Source: Piscibacillus salipiscarius JCM 13188 (lineage in GTDB: Bacteria > Bacillota > Bacilli > Bacillales > Alkalibacillaceae). Taken from it: a stretch of 61,813 nucleotides of DNA. The position numbers were made by a program, and so were the translations under genes. The stretch is from positions 1 through 61,813 of the forward strand of contig NZ_BBCD01000019.1 of the NCBI RefSeq assembly GCF_001311865.1, read 5' to 3'. Below, piece by piece: positions 8,045-16,838 of this stretch. Position 1 is the first letter of the stretch, and each line of letters starts with the position of its first letter. The notes below the pieces were generated by a model. The model was given only the letters and a program-made list of their open reading frames with translations. It was not told where the DNA came from and ran no database searches.

Positions 8045-9390
8045 GTGAAATATGATGTCATTATTATTGGGTCAGGTTTAGCAGGATTAACAGCAGGACT
8101 TTTATTAACAAAAAAAGGTTACCGTGTGTTAATTCTAGAGAAGAAACCCTTTGTAGGAGGGCGGACAGCTTCGTGGGATGAAGATGGGATGAAGGTGGAA
8201 TCCGGTTTTCACCGAGTCATTGGTTATTATAAACACTTCCCCAGAGTTCTTAAAAAAGCTGGTATTAATATGAATAAGATAGTTATGTGGGAAGAAGTAA
8301 TGGATTTCCGTTCTGCTAGAAAAGGAGACGTGACGACATTTGGAATGGCTCCAGTACACGGACCACTTAAACTTTTAAAAGGGATGTTTGGAAATACAGA
8401 TACCATCTCATATAAAGACCGAATGTCCTTATTTCCGTTTTTTATAAATGGTATGAAGGATTACTTGAAAAAGCCTGACCAACTTGATCAAGTGAGTGTT
8501 AAGGAATACGCTGAACGACATCATGTCACTAATAATGCATTTCACCTAGTGTTAGTTCCATTAACGGCTGGTATTTTCTTTTTACCACCTGAGAGGTTTT
8601 CTGCTTATGTGTTCTTCGGGTTACTTGCACCGTCACTCCCGCGTTTTTATAAGATGAGAATGGGAGGATTCTTAGGAGGCATGTCTGAATTGTTTTCAGA
8701 TCCTATAGCGCGTGTAATTGAAAAACAAGGCGGAACTATATTGAGGGATCATAAAGTCACTAGAATGATCTATGAAAATGGTAGGGTAAAGGGCGTGGTA
8801 GCAGAAGGTCAAGAATTTTATGCTGACGAGACGGTTCTTGCGACCGAAATAGGAGCAGCAAAAAAGTTAATTACAGATTCGTCTGTGGAGCATGCTTGTT
8901 TTAATAACTTACTTCAATTACCAGATGTCCCTGCCGTCACGATCCAATTCGAACTAGATAGACCTGCAACCCCATATGACCGAACGACTTTTGGAGCTGG
9001 TACCTCGCTTGCTTCTTTTACAGAACAATCAAGGACCACTTTTAAACATGTCCCTGGTCGCATGTCTTGTATATTAGCTCCTGCTGAAAGGTTTATAAAT
9101 ATGGAGTCGGAAGATATTTATCAAATCGCCATAAAAGATGCAAAAAACTAGGTCTTGAAATTGAAGGTCATGTTGTAGACTACAGAGTCGTCAAACACCC
9201 AAAAGAGTTTTATAGTCTTGAACCAGGACATGATTGGATGCGACCTGATCAAGACACTCCTATAAAAGGTTTGACGTTAGCTGGTGATTATACTAAAACC
9301 TCGAACTTTGCCACGATGGAAAGTGCAGTTGAATCAGGGGAAATTGCAGCTAAAATTGTTGAAGACGAAATGACTAAATCAGCCTTGTAA
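8045..9390 (+). CDS. FAD-dependent oxidoreductase of the phytoene desaturase/amine oxidase type (frameshift)
   Basis: A ~447-residue flavoprotein. It has an N-terminal Rossmann FAD motif (DVIIIGSGLAGLTAGLLL, then ILEKKPFVGGRTASW) and a C-terminal FAD-binding segment GLTLAGDYTKTSNFATMES followed by AVESGEIAAKIV, as in plant-type phytoene desaturases and carotenoid desaturase relatives. It starts at GTG 8045 behind GGAGGG. The frame breaks in the A6 tract at 9141-9146; one added or removed A joins KDAKK to LGLEIEGHV. No other carotenoid gene is visible nearby, so the substrate is open. It could act on a carotenoid or another polyene. Confidence 0.82.
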
Positions 9391-9438
9391 CCTTTGAATA
9401 ACAAGACCGTCTAATTAATTTAAAAGGCGGTGTTATTA

Positions 9439-9924
9439 TTGAAAATTATAAAAGTATTATTAGCTACTTCACTTTTGGTATTAAGTGGTTGCGGAACGTT
9501 GGTACAAGGGGAGAATAGCTCTTCAGTTGAGGAAGCATATATTGTTGCATTAGATGAACTAATGAAAACAGATGAAGCCCTTAATCACGGTCAAAAATTC
9601 ATTGCAATTAATATGGAGAATTTCAAGCTGAATGAGGAAAAACAGCAAAAAATCGTTAATTATTTTTCTAATCAATATAATACGAAAGTGAAAATTGCTA
9701 CCCTTGAAGAATTGAAAGAACAAGGCCATTTCGATGAGGAAACGATGTCTTTAGATGGTGTGTTACTACGATTTGAAGAGATAGATCAGAAATTTAGTAA
9801 TAAATACGTTTTTAAAGGACATAAATTCAAGTCAGGACTTGGTGCTATTTGGTTAACTATTGAAGTTAAGAATAATGGGGAAGAGTGGGCAGTTACAGAA
9901 TCTAGGATGGATGCGATTAGTTAA
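9439..9924 (+). CDS. Small lipoprotein of unknown function
   Basis: The start is taken as TTG 9439 because AAAGGCGGT lies 6 nt upstream; a GTG nine bases earlier overlaps that site. The product (~161 aa) has a lipoprotein signal, LLATSLLVLSGCG, with the lipobox Cys, and an acidic and lysine-rich soluble domain with a GAIWLTIEVKNNGEEW strand near the end. The overall pattern resembles Bacillus peptide-less lipoproteins of unknown role. No frame break. It is followed by the carbonic-anhydrase-like gene 90 nt on. Confidence 0.6.
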   Translation: MKIIKVLLATSLLVLSGCGTLVQGENSSSVEEAYIVALDELMKTDEALNHGQKFIAINMENFKLNEEKQQKIVNYFSNQYNTKVKIATLEELKEQGHFDEETMSLDGVLLRFEEIDQKFSNKYVFKGHKFKSGLGAIWLTIEVKNNGEEWAVTESRMDAIS

Positions 9925-10016
9925 GACTGGTTTTAAGCAAGACTATAAATTATCCAACATAACTAGTTTTGTGATATGTTAAAATAGATAAAAAGACTTG
10001 AAGGGAGATTTTGAAC

Positions 10017-10398
10017 ATGGCAGAAGGAACATTTGTAACAGCGATTAATTGTATGGATGGACGAGTCCAAGAACCAGTAATTAAGTGGATGAAATCAAAA
10101 TATGAAGTCGATTATGTCGATATGATTACGGAAGCTGGTCCGAATAAGTATTTACTAGATGGTAATGAGGATCAAGTCAATTCATTAAAATCAAAAGTTG
10201 ATATTTCCTATAGCAAGCATGGTTCAAAAGTACTCGCAATGGTGGGTCATCACGATTGTGCAGGTAATCCTGTTAATAAAGAAGAGAAAGCAGCCCAAAT
10301 CAAACAAGCTATTAAAAAGATTAATACTTGGGGGATTTGATATGGAAGTCTTAGGGCTATATGTCAATGAAAACTGGGAAGTTGAAACGTTAGATTAA
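10017..10398 (+). CDS. Small beta-carbonic-anhydrase-like protein (frameshift near C-terminus)
   Basis: About 127 residues from ATG 10017 (MAEGTFVTAINCMDGRVQ). The beta-carbonic-anhydrase zinc motifs are present: C-x-D-x-R in NCMDGR and H-x-x-C in GHHDCAGN. The protein is much shorter than typical beta-carbonic anhydrases and belongs to a stand-alone mini-family often annotated carbonic anhydrase. The frame breaks in the G5 tract at 10330-10334; one G less gives TWGFDMEVLGLYVNENWEVE to the stop at 10396-10398. Zinc ligands support metal binding; hydration of CO2 is inferred only. Confidence 0.72.
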
Positions 10399-10402
10399 TT
10401 GT

Positions 10403-10428
10403 TAGCGCTCCATAGAGGGGCGCTTTTC
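10403..10428 (+). terminator. Terminator of the carbonic-anhydrase-like gene
   Basis: Stem AGCGCTCC / GGGGCGCT followed by TTTTCTG. Confidence 0.75.
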
Positions 10429-10482
10429 TGAAAAATAATAAAGCATTAAAATTTATACGCACCAATTAATTATGTTTGATTT

Positions 10483-10636
10483 CACTGTCTAGCGCGAGAC
10501 GCCCAACCACTGGGTGACTTCCCGTCTAAACCTACGATAAGTCAACATCGATTCGCGATGCTCATCGTGTTTCCTTTATCTCAGTTTAGTCGGTCCAGTC
10601 ACTGCGTGGTTAAACGGGCGCCCCGCGCTTTTCTTA
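10483..10636. repeat. Structured ~150-nt dispersed intergenic element
   Basis: Long imperfect inverted repeat. The outer arms AGCGCGAGACGCCC (10491) and GGGCGCCCCGCGCT (10616) pair with two mismatches. Next come CCAACCACTGGGTGAC (10502) with GTCACTGCGTGGTT (10598), and an inner CATCGATTCGCGATG hairpin (10545). It begins TGTCTAGC and ends GCGCTTTTCTTA, with a central GATAAGTCAACA. These are features I know from repeated intergenic elements in other Bacillaceae, usually with variable arms. GC is higher than in the surroundings. It lies between two plus-strand genes, and the terminator at 10403 precedes it. Confidence 0.7.
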
Positions 10637-10698
10637 TTACACGTTTTCCTAGCAACTACATAATTTAAAGTAGGTTTATGTAGTTAGGAGGATGTAGA

Positions 10699-11142
10699 AT
10701 GGAACGTCAAGACGCTAGTAATTATGGAGCAAAAGGCGCTCTAACTGATTCAGCACTAGATTTAAATAAAATGCTGACCTATGCATTAGAAGATGAGTAT
10801 TTAGCCCAATCAAGATATCAAGTTGTGCTTCAGGAATTCGGTGCAGTTCGACCTTTTACCCAAATCCAGCAAGCAGAAGTTAGACATATTAATGCTTTAC
10901 TACCTTTGTTTAACCGTTATCAAATACCTATCCCGGAAGATGATTCATTACAGTATATTACTGTTCCTATATCTTTAGAAGAGGCATTCAATGAAGGTGT
11001 AGAAGGTGAGATTGATAATATATCAATGTATAATCGCTTCTTAAATTTAGATTTACCTAATGATGTTAGACGGGTGTTTACTCAGTTACGTAATGCTTCG
11101 TTAAATCATTTGGAGGCATTCCGAAGAGGAGCAATGCGTTAA
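10699..11142 (+). CDS. DUF2202 ferritin-like protein
   Basis: An intact 147-residue protein with RBS TAGGAGG before ATG 10699. Its helices carry carboxylates and His spaced as in di-iron ferritin-like folds: LEDEYLAQSRYQVV, QAEVRHINALLPLF, GVEGEIDNISMYNRFL, NASLNHLEAFRRG. This matches the DUF2202 family, whose function is unproven; a metal-binding or peroxide-related role is an inference. No signal peptide. Its own terminator follows at 11141. Confidence 0.8.
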   Translation: MERQDASNYGAKGALTDSALDLNKMLTYALEDEYLAQSRYQVVLQEFGAVRPFTQIQQAEVRHINALLPLFNRYQIPIPEDDSLQYITVPISLEEAFNEGVEGEIDNISMYNRFLNLDLPNDVRRVFTQLRNASLNHLEAFRRGAMR

Positions 11143-11170
11143 GAGGATAATTATAGGTTATCCTCTTTTC
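11141..11170 (+). terminator. Terminator of the DUF2202 gene
   Basis: Stem AAGAGGATAA / TTATCCTCTT with a 7-nt loop, followed by TTTCG; starts at the stop codon of the gene. Confidence 0.75.
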
Positions 11171-11217
11171 GTTAATGGGAATACTGCTAAAGAAACAATT
11201 ATTAAGGAGTGAATCTT

Positions 11218-11787
11218 ATGCATGGACATGGGCATCGTTTTAACCCAGAAAAGGCAGACAAGCTATTAAGTGATGAAAGACGAAAAAGTATTGATATTGA
11301 ACGTGTTATGGATTTGATGTCACTAAAATCAAGTGATGTCATTGCGGACTTTGGAGCAGGAAATGGTTTCTTTTCAGTTCCGTTTGCGGAACAAGTGGAT
11401 AAAGTTTTAGCCATCGATATAGAGCCTAAAATGTTGGAGTTACTCAAAGAACATGCAGAAGCTAAAAATCTTACCAATATTGATTATGTTGAAAGTGATT
11501 TGCAAGACATTGCTCTTGATCACGAACTTGCCGATAAAGGAATTATTGCATTTGTTATGCATGAGATTCCGAATATGGAAGTAGCACTTAATGAATTTAA
11601 ACGAATCATTAAAAAGGGCGGAAGTTTAATCATCATTGACTGGGAAGCAGTTGAATCAGAATCAGGCCCTCCAGTTCATGAGCGTATTGCATCTTCAGAT
11701 CTGGGGGACTTTTTAAAAAGGCAAGGTTACGAACCACATTTAGAGCACTTAAATGAAGCGGTTTATTTAATTAAGATTCATTTTTAA
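11218..11787 (+). CDS. Class I SAM-dependent methyltransferase
   Basis: The start ATG 11218 has AAGGAG 8 nt upstream; an in-frame GTG at 11209 lies in that site and is unlikely. The protein (~189 aa) begins MHGHGHRFNPEKADKLL. It has methyltransferase motif I VIADFGAGNGFFSVPFAE, the acidic loop VLAIDIEPKMLELL, motif DYVESDLQDIAL, and GGSLIIIDWEAVESES for the later strands. Small methyltransferases with a His-rich start like this are common in Bacillaceae; the methyl acceptor is unknown. The His-rich N-terminus may bind metal. No frame break. Confidence 0.82.
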   Translation: MHGHGHRFNPEKADKLLSDERRKSIDIERVMDLMSLKSSDVIADFGAGNGFFSVPFAEQVDKVLAIDIEPKMLELLKEHAEAKNLTNIDYVESDLQDIALDHELADKGIIAFVMHEIPNMEVALNEFKRIIKKGGSLIIIDWEAVESESGPPVHERIASSDLGDFLKRQGYEPHLEHLNEAVYLIKIHF

Positions 11788-11836
11788 AAAGAATCAAAAT
11801 ATTTTATAATATAGAATTAAAAAAGGGAGTGGAAAA

Positions 11837-13034
11837 ATGAATAGCTTAATTAAGCCGGAAGATACTTGGCTTGTGGGGTTTTAGCCGGGTGGGCAGCGTT
11901 TAGTATTTATTTGGAGCAAAAATATGAATGGGCTTCCAAAGTGACAGGCGCCATCATTGCACTTGTAGGGGCGATGATCTTAGTTAACATTAACGTCATA
12001 CCTGTACAGGCTCCTGCTTATGATGCAGTTTGGACCTATGTCATTCCGTTAGCTATTCCACTATTATTGTTCCAAGCGAACCTTCGTAAGATTTGGAACG
12101 AGAGCGGTAAAATGTTAGTGCTCTTTTTAATAAGTGCAATTGGAACTGTCGTAGGTGCATTTATAGCATTTTTTGCTCTGCAGAAAGTAGTTCCAGAGCC
12201 TGAAAAGTTAGCGGGCCTCGAAACGGGTTCGTATACCGGTGGTGGCGTCAACTTTGCTGCTCTATCGGCTAAGCTAGAAGTCCCGGGTGAACTAGCGTCA
12301 TCTGCTATTGTTGCGGATAATATTTTAATGGCTTTATATTTCTTTGTTTTAATTATCATGCCAACAGTTGCTTTCTTTAGAAGGAAATATCGTACGCCAT
12401 ATGTAGATGAGTTAGAAAAGAGTGCCGGAGATTCTAATGAAAATACAGTTGCAGATTATTGGAAGAGAAAAGGCATTTCGTTAAAGGACATTGCCTTTGC
12501 GATCGGAACAGCGTAGCCGTATCATTTAAATTAGCAGAAATTATAGGCAATGTCATTCCGTCAGGTGAAGATGTTGGCTTTTTCTTAAACTTATTAAATG
12601 GTTTGTTTGGTGATGGATACTTAATGCTAACAACCATAACCGTCATTGCTGTTACGGTATTTGGTAAGTATTTCGAAAACATACATGGTGCACAGGAAAT
12701 AGGAACGTACTTAATCTATATATTCTTTGTCGTCATTGGTGTTCCGGCATCTCTACCATTATTAATTGAAAATGCTCCGTTACTACTTGTCTTTATGGCG
12801 ATCATTGTATTATTTAATATGCTAATTACATTTACAGTAGGTAGAGTATTTAAGTTTAGTTTAGAAGAGATGATTGTAGCAAGTAATGCAAATATTGGCG
12901 GTCCAACAACAGCTGCGGCCTTTGCGATTGCGAAAGGTTGGACGAAACTGATCGCGCCAATCATGCTTGTCGGAACGCTTGGGTATGTCATAGGAAACTA
13001 TCTAGGTAGCATGGTTTACTATTTATTAATGTAA
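11837..13034 (+). CDS. DUF819 (YjcL-like) multi-pass membrane protein (two frameshifts)
   Basis: A reconstructed ~398-residue integral membrane protein with about ten hydrophobic segments. It starts at ATG 11837 (MNSLIKPEDTWLVG) behind AAAGGGAG. DUF819 features are the glycine-rich half-helices GLETGSYTGGGVNFAALSA and ANIGGPTTAAAFAIAKGW, a pseudo-symmetric pair seen in this transporter-like family. The frame breaks in the G4/T4 tract near 11874 and again near 12512. Both neighbouring frames stay conserved, so the gene is probably intact in the organism. Substrate unknown. An IS3 element has inserted right after its stop codon. Confidence 0.82.
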
Positions 13035-13105
13035 GCAATTTGACCTCCACATGGGTACTGCACCCCAAAAGTTAGAGTAAAAAATCTCTTTTGGGGTGTT
13101 TTTGT

Positions 13106-13666
13106 ATGGCAAAATATAATTTCGATTTCAAATTAAAAGTTGTTAAAGAATATCTTGAAGGTCCGTTAGGCTACGGTTTGTTAGCTCAAAAATACGGAGT
13201 TTCGGATAAGAAACAAATAAGAATGTGGGTAAATTCATATAAGTCATTTGGTGAAGATGGTTTACGTAGTAAGCGTTCTAATACTGTTTATTCTGTTCAA
13301 TTCAAGCTGGATGTATTAAACTTTAAGAGACAAACGGGCGCTTCTTATATAGATACTGCAATAAAATTTAAGCTGAATAATCCTTCTCTAATTGCGAACT
13401 GGAAGAGATTGTTTCTTAACCAAGGGATAGAAGGGCTCAAAGAAAAACCGAAAGGACGGGCTCCTATGTCGAAAAGAAAATCGAAACAGTCAAAACAAGA
13501 AAAGGCAATGTCTCGCGAGGAACAATTAGAACATGAAAATGAACTTCTTCGTTTAGAAAATGCATACTTAAAAAAGTTAAAAGCTTTTCAGGAGAACCCG
13601 AATGCCTACCTCGAAAAGCACAAACAGTCTTGGCATTCGAACTCAAAGAAGAAGGATTCAAATTAA
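13106..13666 (+). CDS. IS3-family transposase OrfA
   Basis: 186 residues from ATG 13106 (MAKYNFDFKLKVVKEYL). Two helix-turn-helix repeats (GLLAQKYGVSDKKQIRMWV; TAIKFKLNNPSLIANWKRLF) bind the inverted repeats. A leucine-zipper-like coiled coil follows (EEQLEHENELLRLENAYLKK). It overlaps orfB by 37 nt in the -1 frame, so an OrfAB fusion by programmed frameshifting is expected as in IS150; A-rich slippery candidates lie near 13650. Confidence 0.88.
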   Translation: MAKYNFDFKLKVVKEYLEGPLGYGLLAQKYGVSDKKQIRMWVNSYKSFGEDGLRSKRSNTVYSVQFKLDVLNFKRQTGASYIDTAIKFKLNNPSLIANWKRLFLNQGIEGLKEKPKGRAPMSKRKSKQSKQEKAMSREEQLEHENELLRLENAYLKKLKAFQENPNAYLEKHKQSWHSNSKKKDSN

Positions 13667-14493
13667 AAGATGTGTTAGCAGTAATAGGCATACCAGAAGC
13701 AACTTATCATTATCACATTCATCAATTGAAGAGAGAAGATCCTGATAAAGAACTGAAAGAAATCATAAGTGAATTGTTTCAAAAACATGGAGAGAGATAT
13801 GGTTATCGTCGTATTCATTTAGAATTAAAAGCGAAAGGCTACCAAATAAATCATAAGAAAGTCCAACGAATCATGAGAGAGCTCGGCTTAAAGTGTGAAA
13901 AATTCACACGAAAATCTCGTTACAAGTCTTATAAAGGAACCGTCGGTAAGGTAGCGAAAAATCGTTTAAATCGTAGATTTAACACATCTATACCTCTTCA
14001 AAAGCTAGTTACTGACGTTACGGAGTTTAAGTGTACTGGAAATGAGAAACTTTATTTAAGTCCAATATTAGATTTATATAATGGCGAAATCATCTCTTAC
14101 GGTATGTCTAAGAAACCAACATTAGATTTTGTGCTTCAACCACTTAATCAAGCAGTAGAGATGATCACTAATAAAGCCGAGTATCGAACGACCATCCATT
14201 CAGATCAAGGGTGGCATTACCAATATAGAAGATGGGTTAACACATTAAAGACAAACAAGATTTTTCAAAGTATGTCTAGGAAAGCGACATGTGCAGATAA
14301 TGCCACAATGGAGAATTTCTTTGGAATTTTGAAACAAGAAATGTATTATGGTGAGGCATTAAAATCTTATGATGAACTAAAAACAAAAATCGAGGAATTC
14401 ATTTATTACTATAATAACGATCGAATTAAATTAAAATTGGCTGGTTTAAGTCCAGTTAAATACCGAATTCAAACCAGCCAATCAGCTGCATAA
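13630..14493 (+). CDS. IS3-family transposase OrfB (DDE integrase core)
   Basis: 287 residues, read from about 13630 as the C-terminal half of the OrfAB transposase. It has an HTH_21-like segment (GERYGYRRIHLELKAKGY) and then the rve integrase core with D in VTDVTEFKC, D in IHSDQGWHYQY and E in TMENFFGILKQEMYYG. It ends with the typical YYNNDRIKLKLAGLSPVKYR block. Intact, so the element may still be active. Confidence 0.9.
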   Translation: MAFELKEEGFKLKDVLAVIGIPEATYHYHIHQLKREDPDKELKEIISELFQKHGERYGYRRIHLELKAKGYQINHKKVQRIMRELGLKCEKFTRKSRYKSYKGTVGKVAKNRLNRRFNTSIPLQKLVTDVTEFKCTGNEKLYLSPILDLYNGEIISYGMSKKPTLDFVLQPLNQAVEMITNKAEYRTTIHSDQGWHYQYRRWVNTLKTNKIFQSMSRKATCADNATMENFFGILKQEMYYGEALKSYDELKTKIEEFIYYYNNDRIKLKLAGLSPVKYRIQTSQSAA

Positions 14494-14520
14494 TTAAAAC
14501 TCTAACTTTTTGGGGTCACC

Positions 14521-14622
14521 ACCATGATGGGGGTCTTTTTTTTGTGAATGAGATGAAGTGCAGTTTTTGCCTCATAATACAGTTTTTACGCGTCTAGAAG
14601 GTAAAGACTCCTAATCAGCTGG
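14521..14622. other. Displaced half terminator and weak array E
   Basis: Right of the IS, CCATGATGGGGGTC plus T8 is the 3' arm of the DUF819 terminator cut by the insertion. Then CAGTTTTTGCCTCATAATA (14561) and CAGTTTTTACGCGTC (14580) form a two-copy repeat with 19-nt spacing. On the minus strand this reads TTATGAGGC, like array B, and it lies downstream of the minus-strand spoVAF gene. Confidence 0.45.
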
Positions 14623-14634
14623 TTAGGAGTCTTT
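14603..14634 (-). terminator. Hairpin at the end of spoVAF
   Basis: Perfect 12-bp stem AAAGACTCCTAA / TTAGGAGTCTTT with an 8-nt loop. The spoVAF stop codon lies inside the right arm. The T-tract on the minus strand is short, so termination strength is uncertain. Confidence 0.6.
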
Positions 14635-16124
14635 AGATTGACTTGAATTGTCTGTGGTATTTAGAACACTTGGCCGACTTTTAATGAGTGGCATAGGCGA
14701 TCTGATTATGGTTTGTAAAAATGCTTTAGCATTAAATGGGATAAAAGGCCAGAGGTATGGTGTGTTAAGTGTTTTAGTGGTCAGTAAAAGAATGATCCAG
14801 CCAAATATTGAAAGTACGAAGCCTTTAACCCCGAAAAGGGCAGTTGCGCTCAAAAAGACTAATCTAATCACTCGATTAGCAAGTGATAACTCATAACTCG
14901 GCATCGCATAGTTCCCTAAAACAGCTATGGATAAATATAAGATAACTTCAGATGTAAAAAGCCCGACTTTAATGGCGATATCACCGATCATTAAGGCCGC
15001 TATTAAACCTAGTGCGGTAGCTAAGGCGCTAGGTGTATGAATCGCAGCCATTCTTAAAATCTCTACACCAATCTCTGCTACTAAAAACTGTATGTAGAGA
15101 GGAATCGAACCTTCTTCATTTACACCAATAAAACTGAAATTGGGTGGCAACAGTTCAGGGTGTGTGGCAAATAAGTACCATAACGGAAGTAAGAACAAAC
15201 CTGAAAAAACAGCGACGAATCGTACCCAACGTAGGAAAGCTCCAACAATTGGTTTTTGTCTATACTCTTCTGCGTGTTGCAGGTGATGCCAGAATGTTGC
15301 AGGACAGATCATCACACTTGGAGAGCCATCTACTATAACTAGAACGTGTCCCTCCATTAAATGAACACTAGCAGTATCACCACGCTCAGTATATCGAACT
15401 TGAGGAAAAGGATTCATCGTTTTACCAAAAATAAATTCCTCTAGCGTTTTCTCACCCATGGATAAGTTATCAATATTAATCTGTTCAATTTTGTCTTTAA
15501 TTCGTTTGACTAACCTAGGGTCAACTACGCTATCTATATAGGATAAACAAATATCAGTTTTTGACCGCTGACCAACCTGTAAGTATTCGAAAATGAGAGA
15601 ACGGTCGCGAACATGTCGTCTAATTAATGCTGTATTGAAAACAATCGTCTCAACAAATCCATCACGTGGTCCTCGAACCACTCGTTCTAAATCGGGTTCT
15701 TTAGGGGAACGAATTGGATACTCACGCGTATCAACTAATACAGCCTGTTCGCATCCTTCTATGATTAAAGCTGCTTGACCAGCTAACACTTGAACAATGA
15801 CTTCTTCTAGATCCTTTGATGTACCAACTTCTTGATGGGGGATAATTGATTTTGTTAATGCATTAATTGGGTCACGGCGCATATCACGATCTTCAATTTC
15901 GTGAAGTCGCTTCAGCATCTCAATCATCGCGTTTCCGCCAGCGAACCCATCAACAAAAACATGCCGATTTTAATGCCACCATGCTCGATCTTATGATGAA
16001 TTAAATCGAATGTTTTTTCGACTCTTAATTCTTTATTCAAGTATTCAATATTTCGTTCAAAGTATTTACTGACTGGTATTTGGTTTCCGTCTTTTCCCAA
16101 GAACACCACTTCCTTCACATGCAT
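14623..16124 (-). CDS. spoVAF: Spore germination protein SpoVAF, GerA-family A subunit type (frameshift)
   Basis: A ~500-residue GerA/SpoVAF membrane protein. The N-terminal soluble part contains GIKIGMFL-(V)DGFAGGNAMIEML followed by LHEIEDRDMRRDPINAL, a block typical of SpoVAF, then the GerA cytoplasmic domain (RYTERGDTASVHLMEGHVLV, VDGSPSVMICPATFW). About five or six membrane helices fill the C-terminal third. The frame breaks near 15935. The start is uncertain; ATG 16124 (MHVKEVVFLGKDGN) is a reasonable choice. In B. subtilis SpoVAF is encoded at the end of the spoVA operon and works with FigP as an ion channel that amplifies germination. Here it stands alone, without spoVA genes beside it. 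Confidence 0.85.
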
Positions 16125-16170
16125 CCTATATTCGTTTAGTATTGCATGGTTTAGGAACATTATGTAAAAC

Positions 16171-16204
16171 AAAAGAAAAAACAGCCTATATTTTAGACTG
16201 TTTT
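16171..16204 (-). terminator. Terminator of the UPF0145 gene
   Basis: On the minus strand, AAAACAGTCTAAAATATAGGC folds back through CAG/CTG arms and is followed by TTTTTTCTTTT. The gene's stop codon is in the left arm. Confidence 0.6.
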
Positions 16205-16516
16205 AGTCACCTTAACGGCTGTGCCATATGCTATGATTTCAGCTGCGCCGCCCATGACAGAGGATGTGTGCATTCTCATGGCTAAAATAGCATTAGCCCC
16301 TTTAGATTCTGCATCTTCTACCATCCGATGAACGGCAAGCTTTCTAGCTTCTGTCATCATCTCGTTGTAACTACCAATTTCACCGCCGACAAGCCCTTTT
16401 AACGCTGCCGTAATATCGCGTCCAACATGTTTTGACTGGATCGTACTACCTTTCACATATCCTATTAACTCTTCAATCTCATATCCGGGTGCCGTTTCAG
16501 TAGTCGAGATCATCAT
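16193..16516 (-). CDS. UPF0145 / YbjQ-like protein
   Basis: 107 residues from ATG 16516 (MMISTTETAPGYEIEELIGY); AAAGGGGGA lies upstream. It shows the YbjQ/UPF0145 pattern: ETAPGYEI, GRDITAALKGLVGGEI, ARKLAVHRMVEDAESKGANA and GGAAEIIAYGTAVKV. Members form pentameric rings; a heavy-metal-binding role has been proposed but is not firm. It overlaps the 3' end of the small membrane protein gene by 20 nt, so the two form an operon. Confidence 0.85.
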   Translation of the reverse strand: MMISTTETAPGYEIEELIGYVKGSTIQSKHVGRDITAALKGLVGGEIGSYNEMMTEARKLAVHRMVEDAESKGANAILAMRMHTSSVMGGAAEIIAYGTAVKVTKTV

Positions 16517-16703
16517 AATTGAGTTCCCCCTTTTTCTCGATTCGTCGTTCATAAACAAATAGTAAAATAAGTAATATAAGCGCCACCAAATATAGGACTG
16601 CTAAGGTAACAGCAAGTGTTGTGTTATAAAAAATCGCGACAATGGCGCTGATTTGTAGCGTCACGGTTAATATGATGAGTAAATATTTTGTTTTATTAAA
16701 CAT
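16497..16703 (-). CDS. Small two-helix membrane protein (68 aa)
   Basis: MFNKTKYLLIILTVTLQISA opens a protein with two hydrophobic helices (about residues 7-27 and 30-50) and a charged tail ERRIEKKGELNYDD. A weak RBS (GGATGAG) precedes the ATG. It is cotranscribed with the UPF0145 gene. The family was not recognised; it may be a membrane partner for that protein. Confidence 0.6.
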   Translation of the reverse strand: MFNKTKYLLIILTVTLQISAIVAIFYNTTLAVTLAVLYLVALILLILLFVYERRIEKKGELNYDDLDY

Positions 16704-16838
16704 GACATCTCATCCAATCCTGTATCGTAATTAATTTATACTAGCTGTTTTTCATCAATGCTCATTCCACCTTTAAAACTGTGGCATGCAGATCGTTACT
16801 ACACAGTCGTTAGAGGTAGTATATGGCTTTAATTTGAT

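Larger units (their letters stand above)
13059..14518 (+). mobile_element. IS3-family insertion sequence (IS150-like group)
   Basis: A ~1460-bp element bounded by imperfect terminal inverted repeats. The left end is TGCACCCCAAAAGTTAGAGT and the right end, read inward, is TGACCCCAAAAAGTTAGAGT. It ends in TG...CA as is usual for IS3. It encodes overlapping orfA and orfB with the DDE catalytic triad. The boundary is uncertain by 1-3 bases, and no clear target duplication is visible (left flank GGGTAC, right flank CCACCA). It is inserted in the loop of the DUF819 terminator, whose arms are GACCTCCACATGG (13042) and CCATGATGGGGGTC (14522). Confidence 0.88.

Noticed and set aside
12036..12359. Minus-strand reading frames inside DUF819, spoVAF, catalase, NhaC and permease genes
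   Set aside because: They mirror codon structure of conserved plus- or minus-strand genes, lack RBS and have no recognisable domains.
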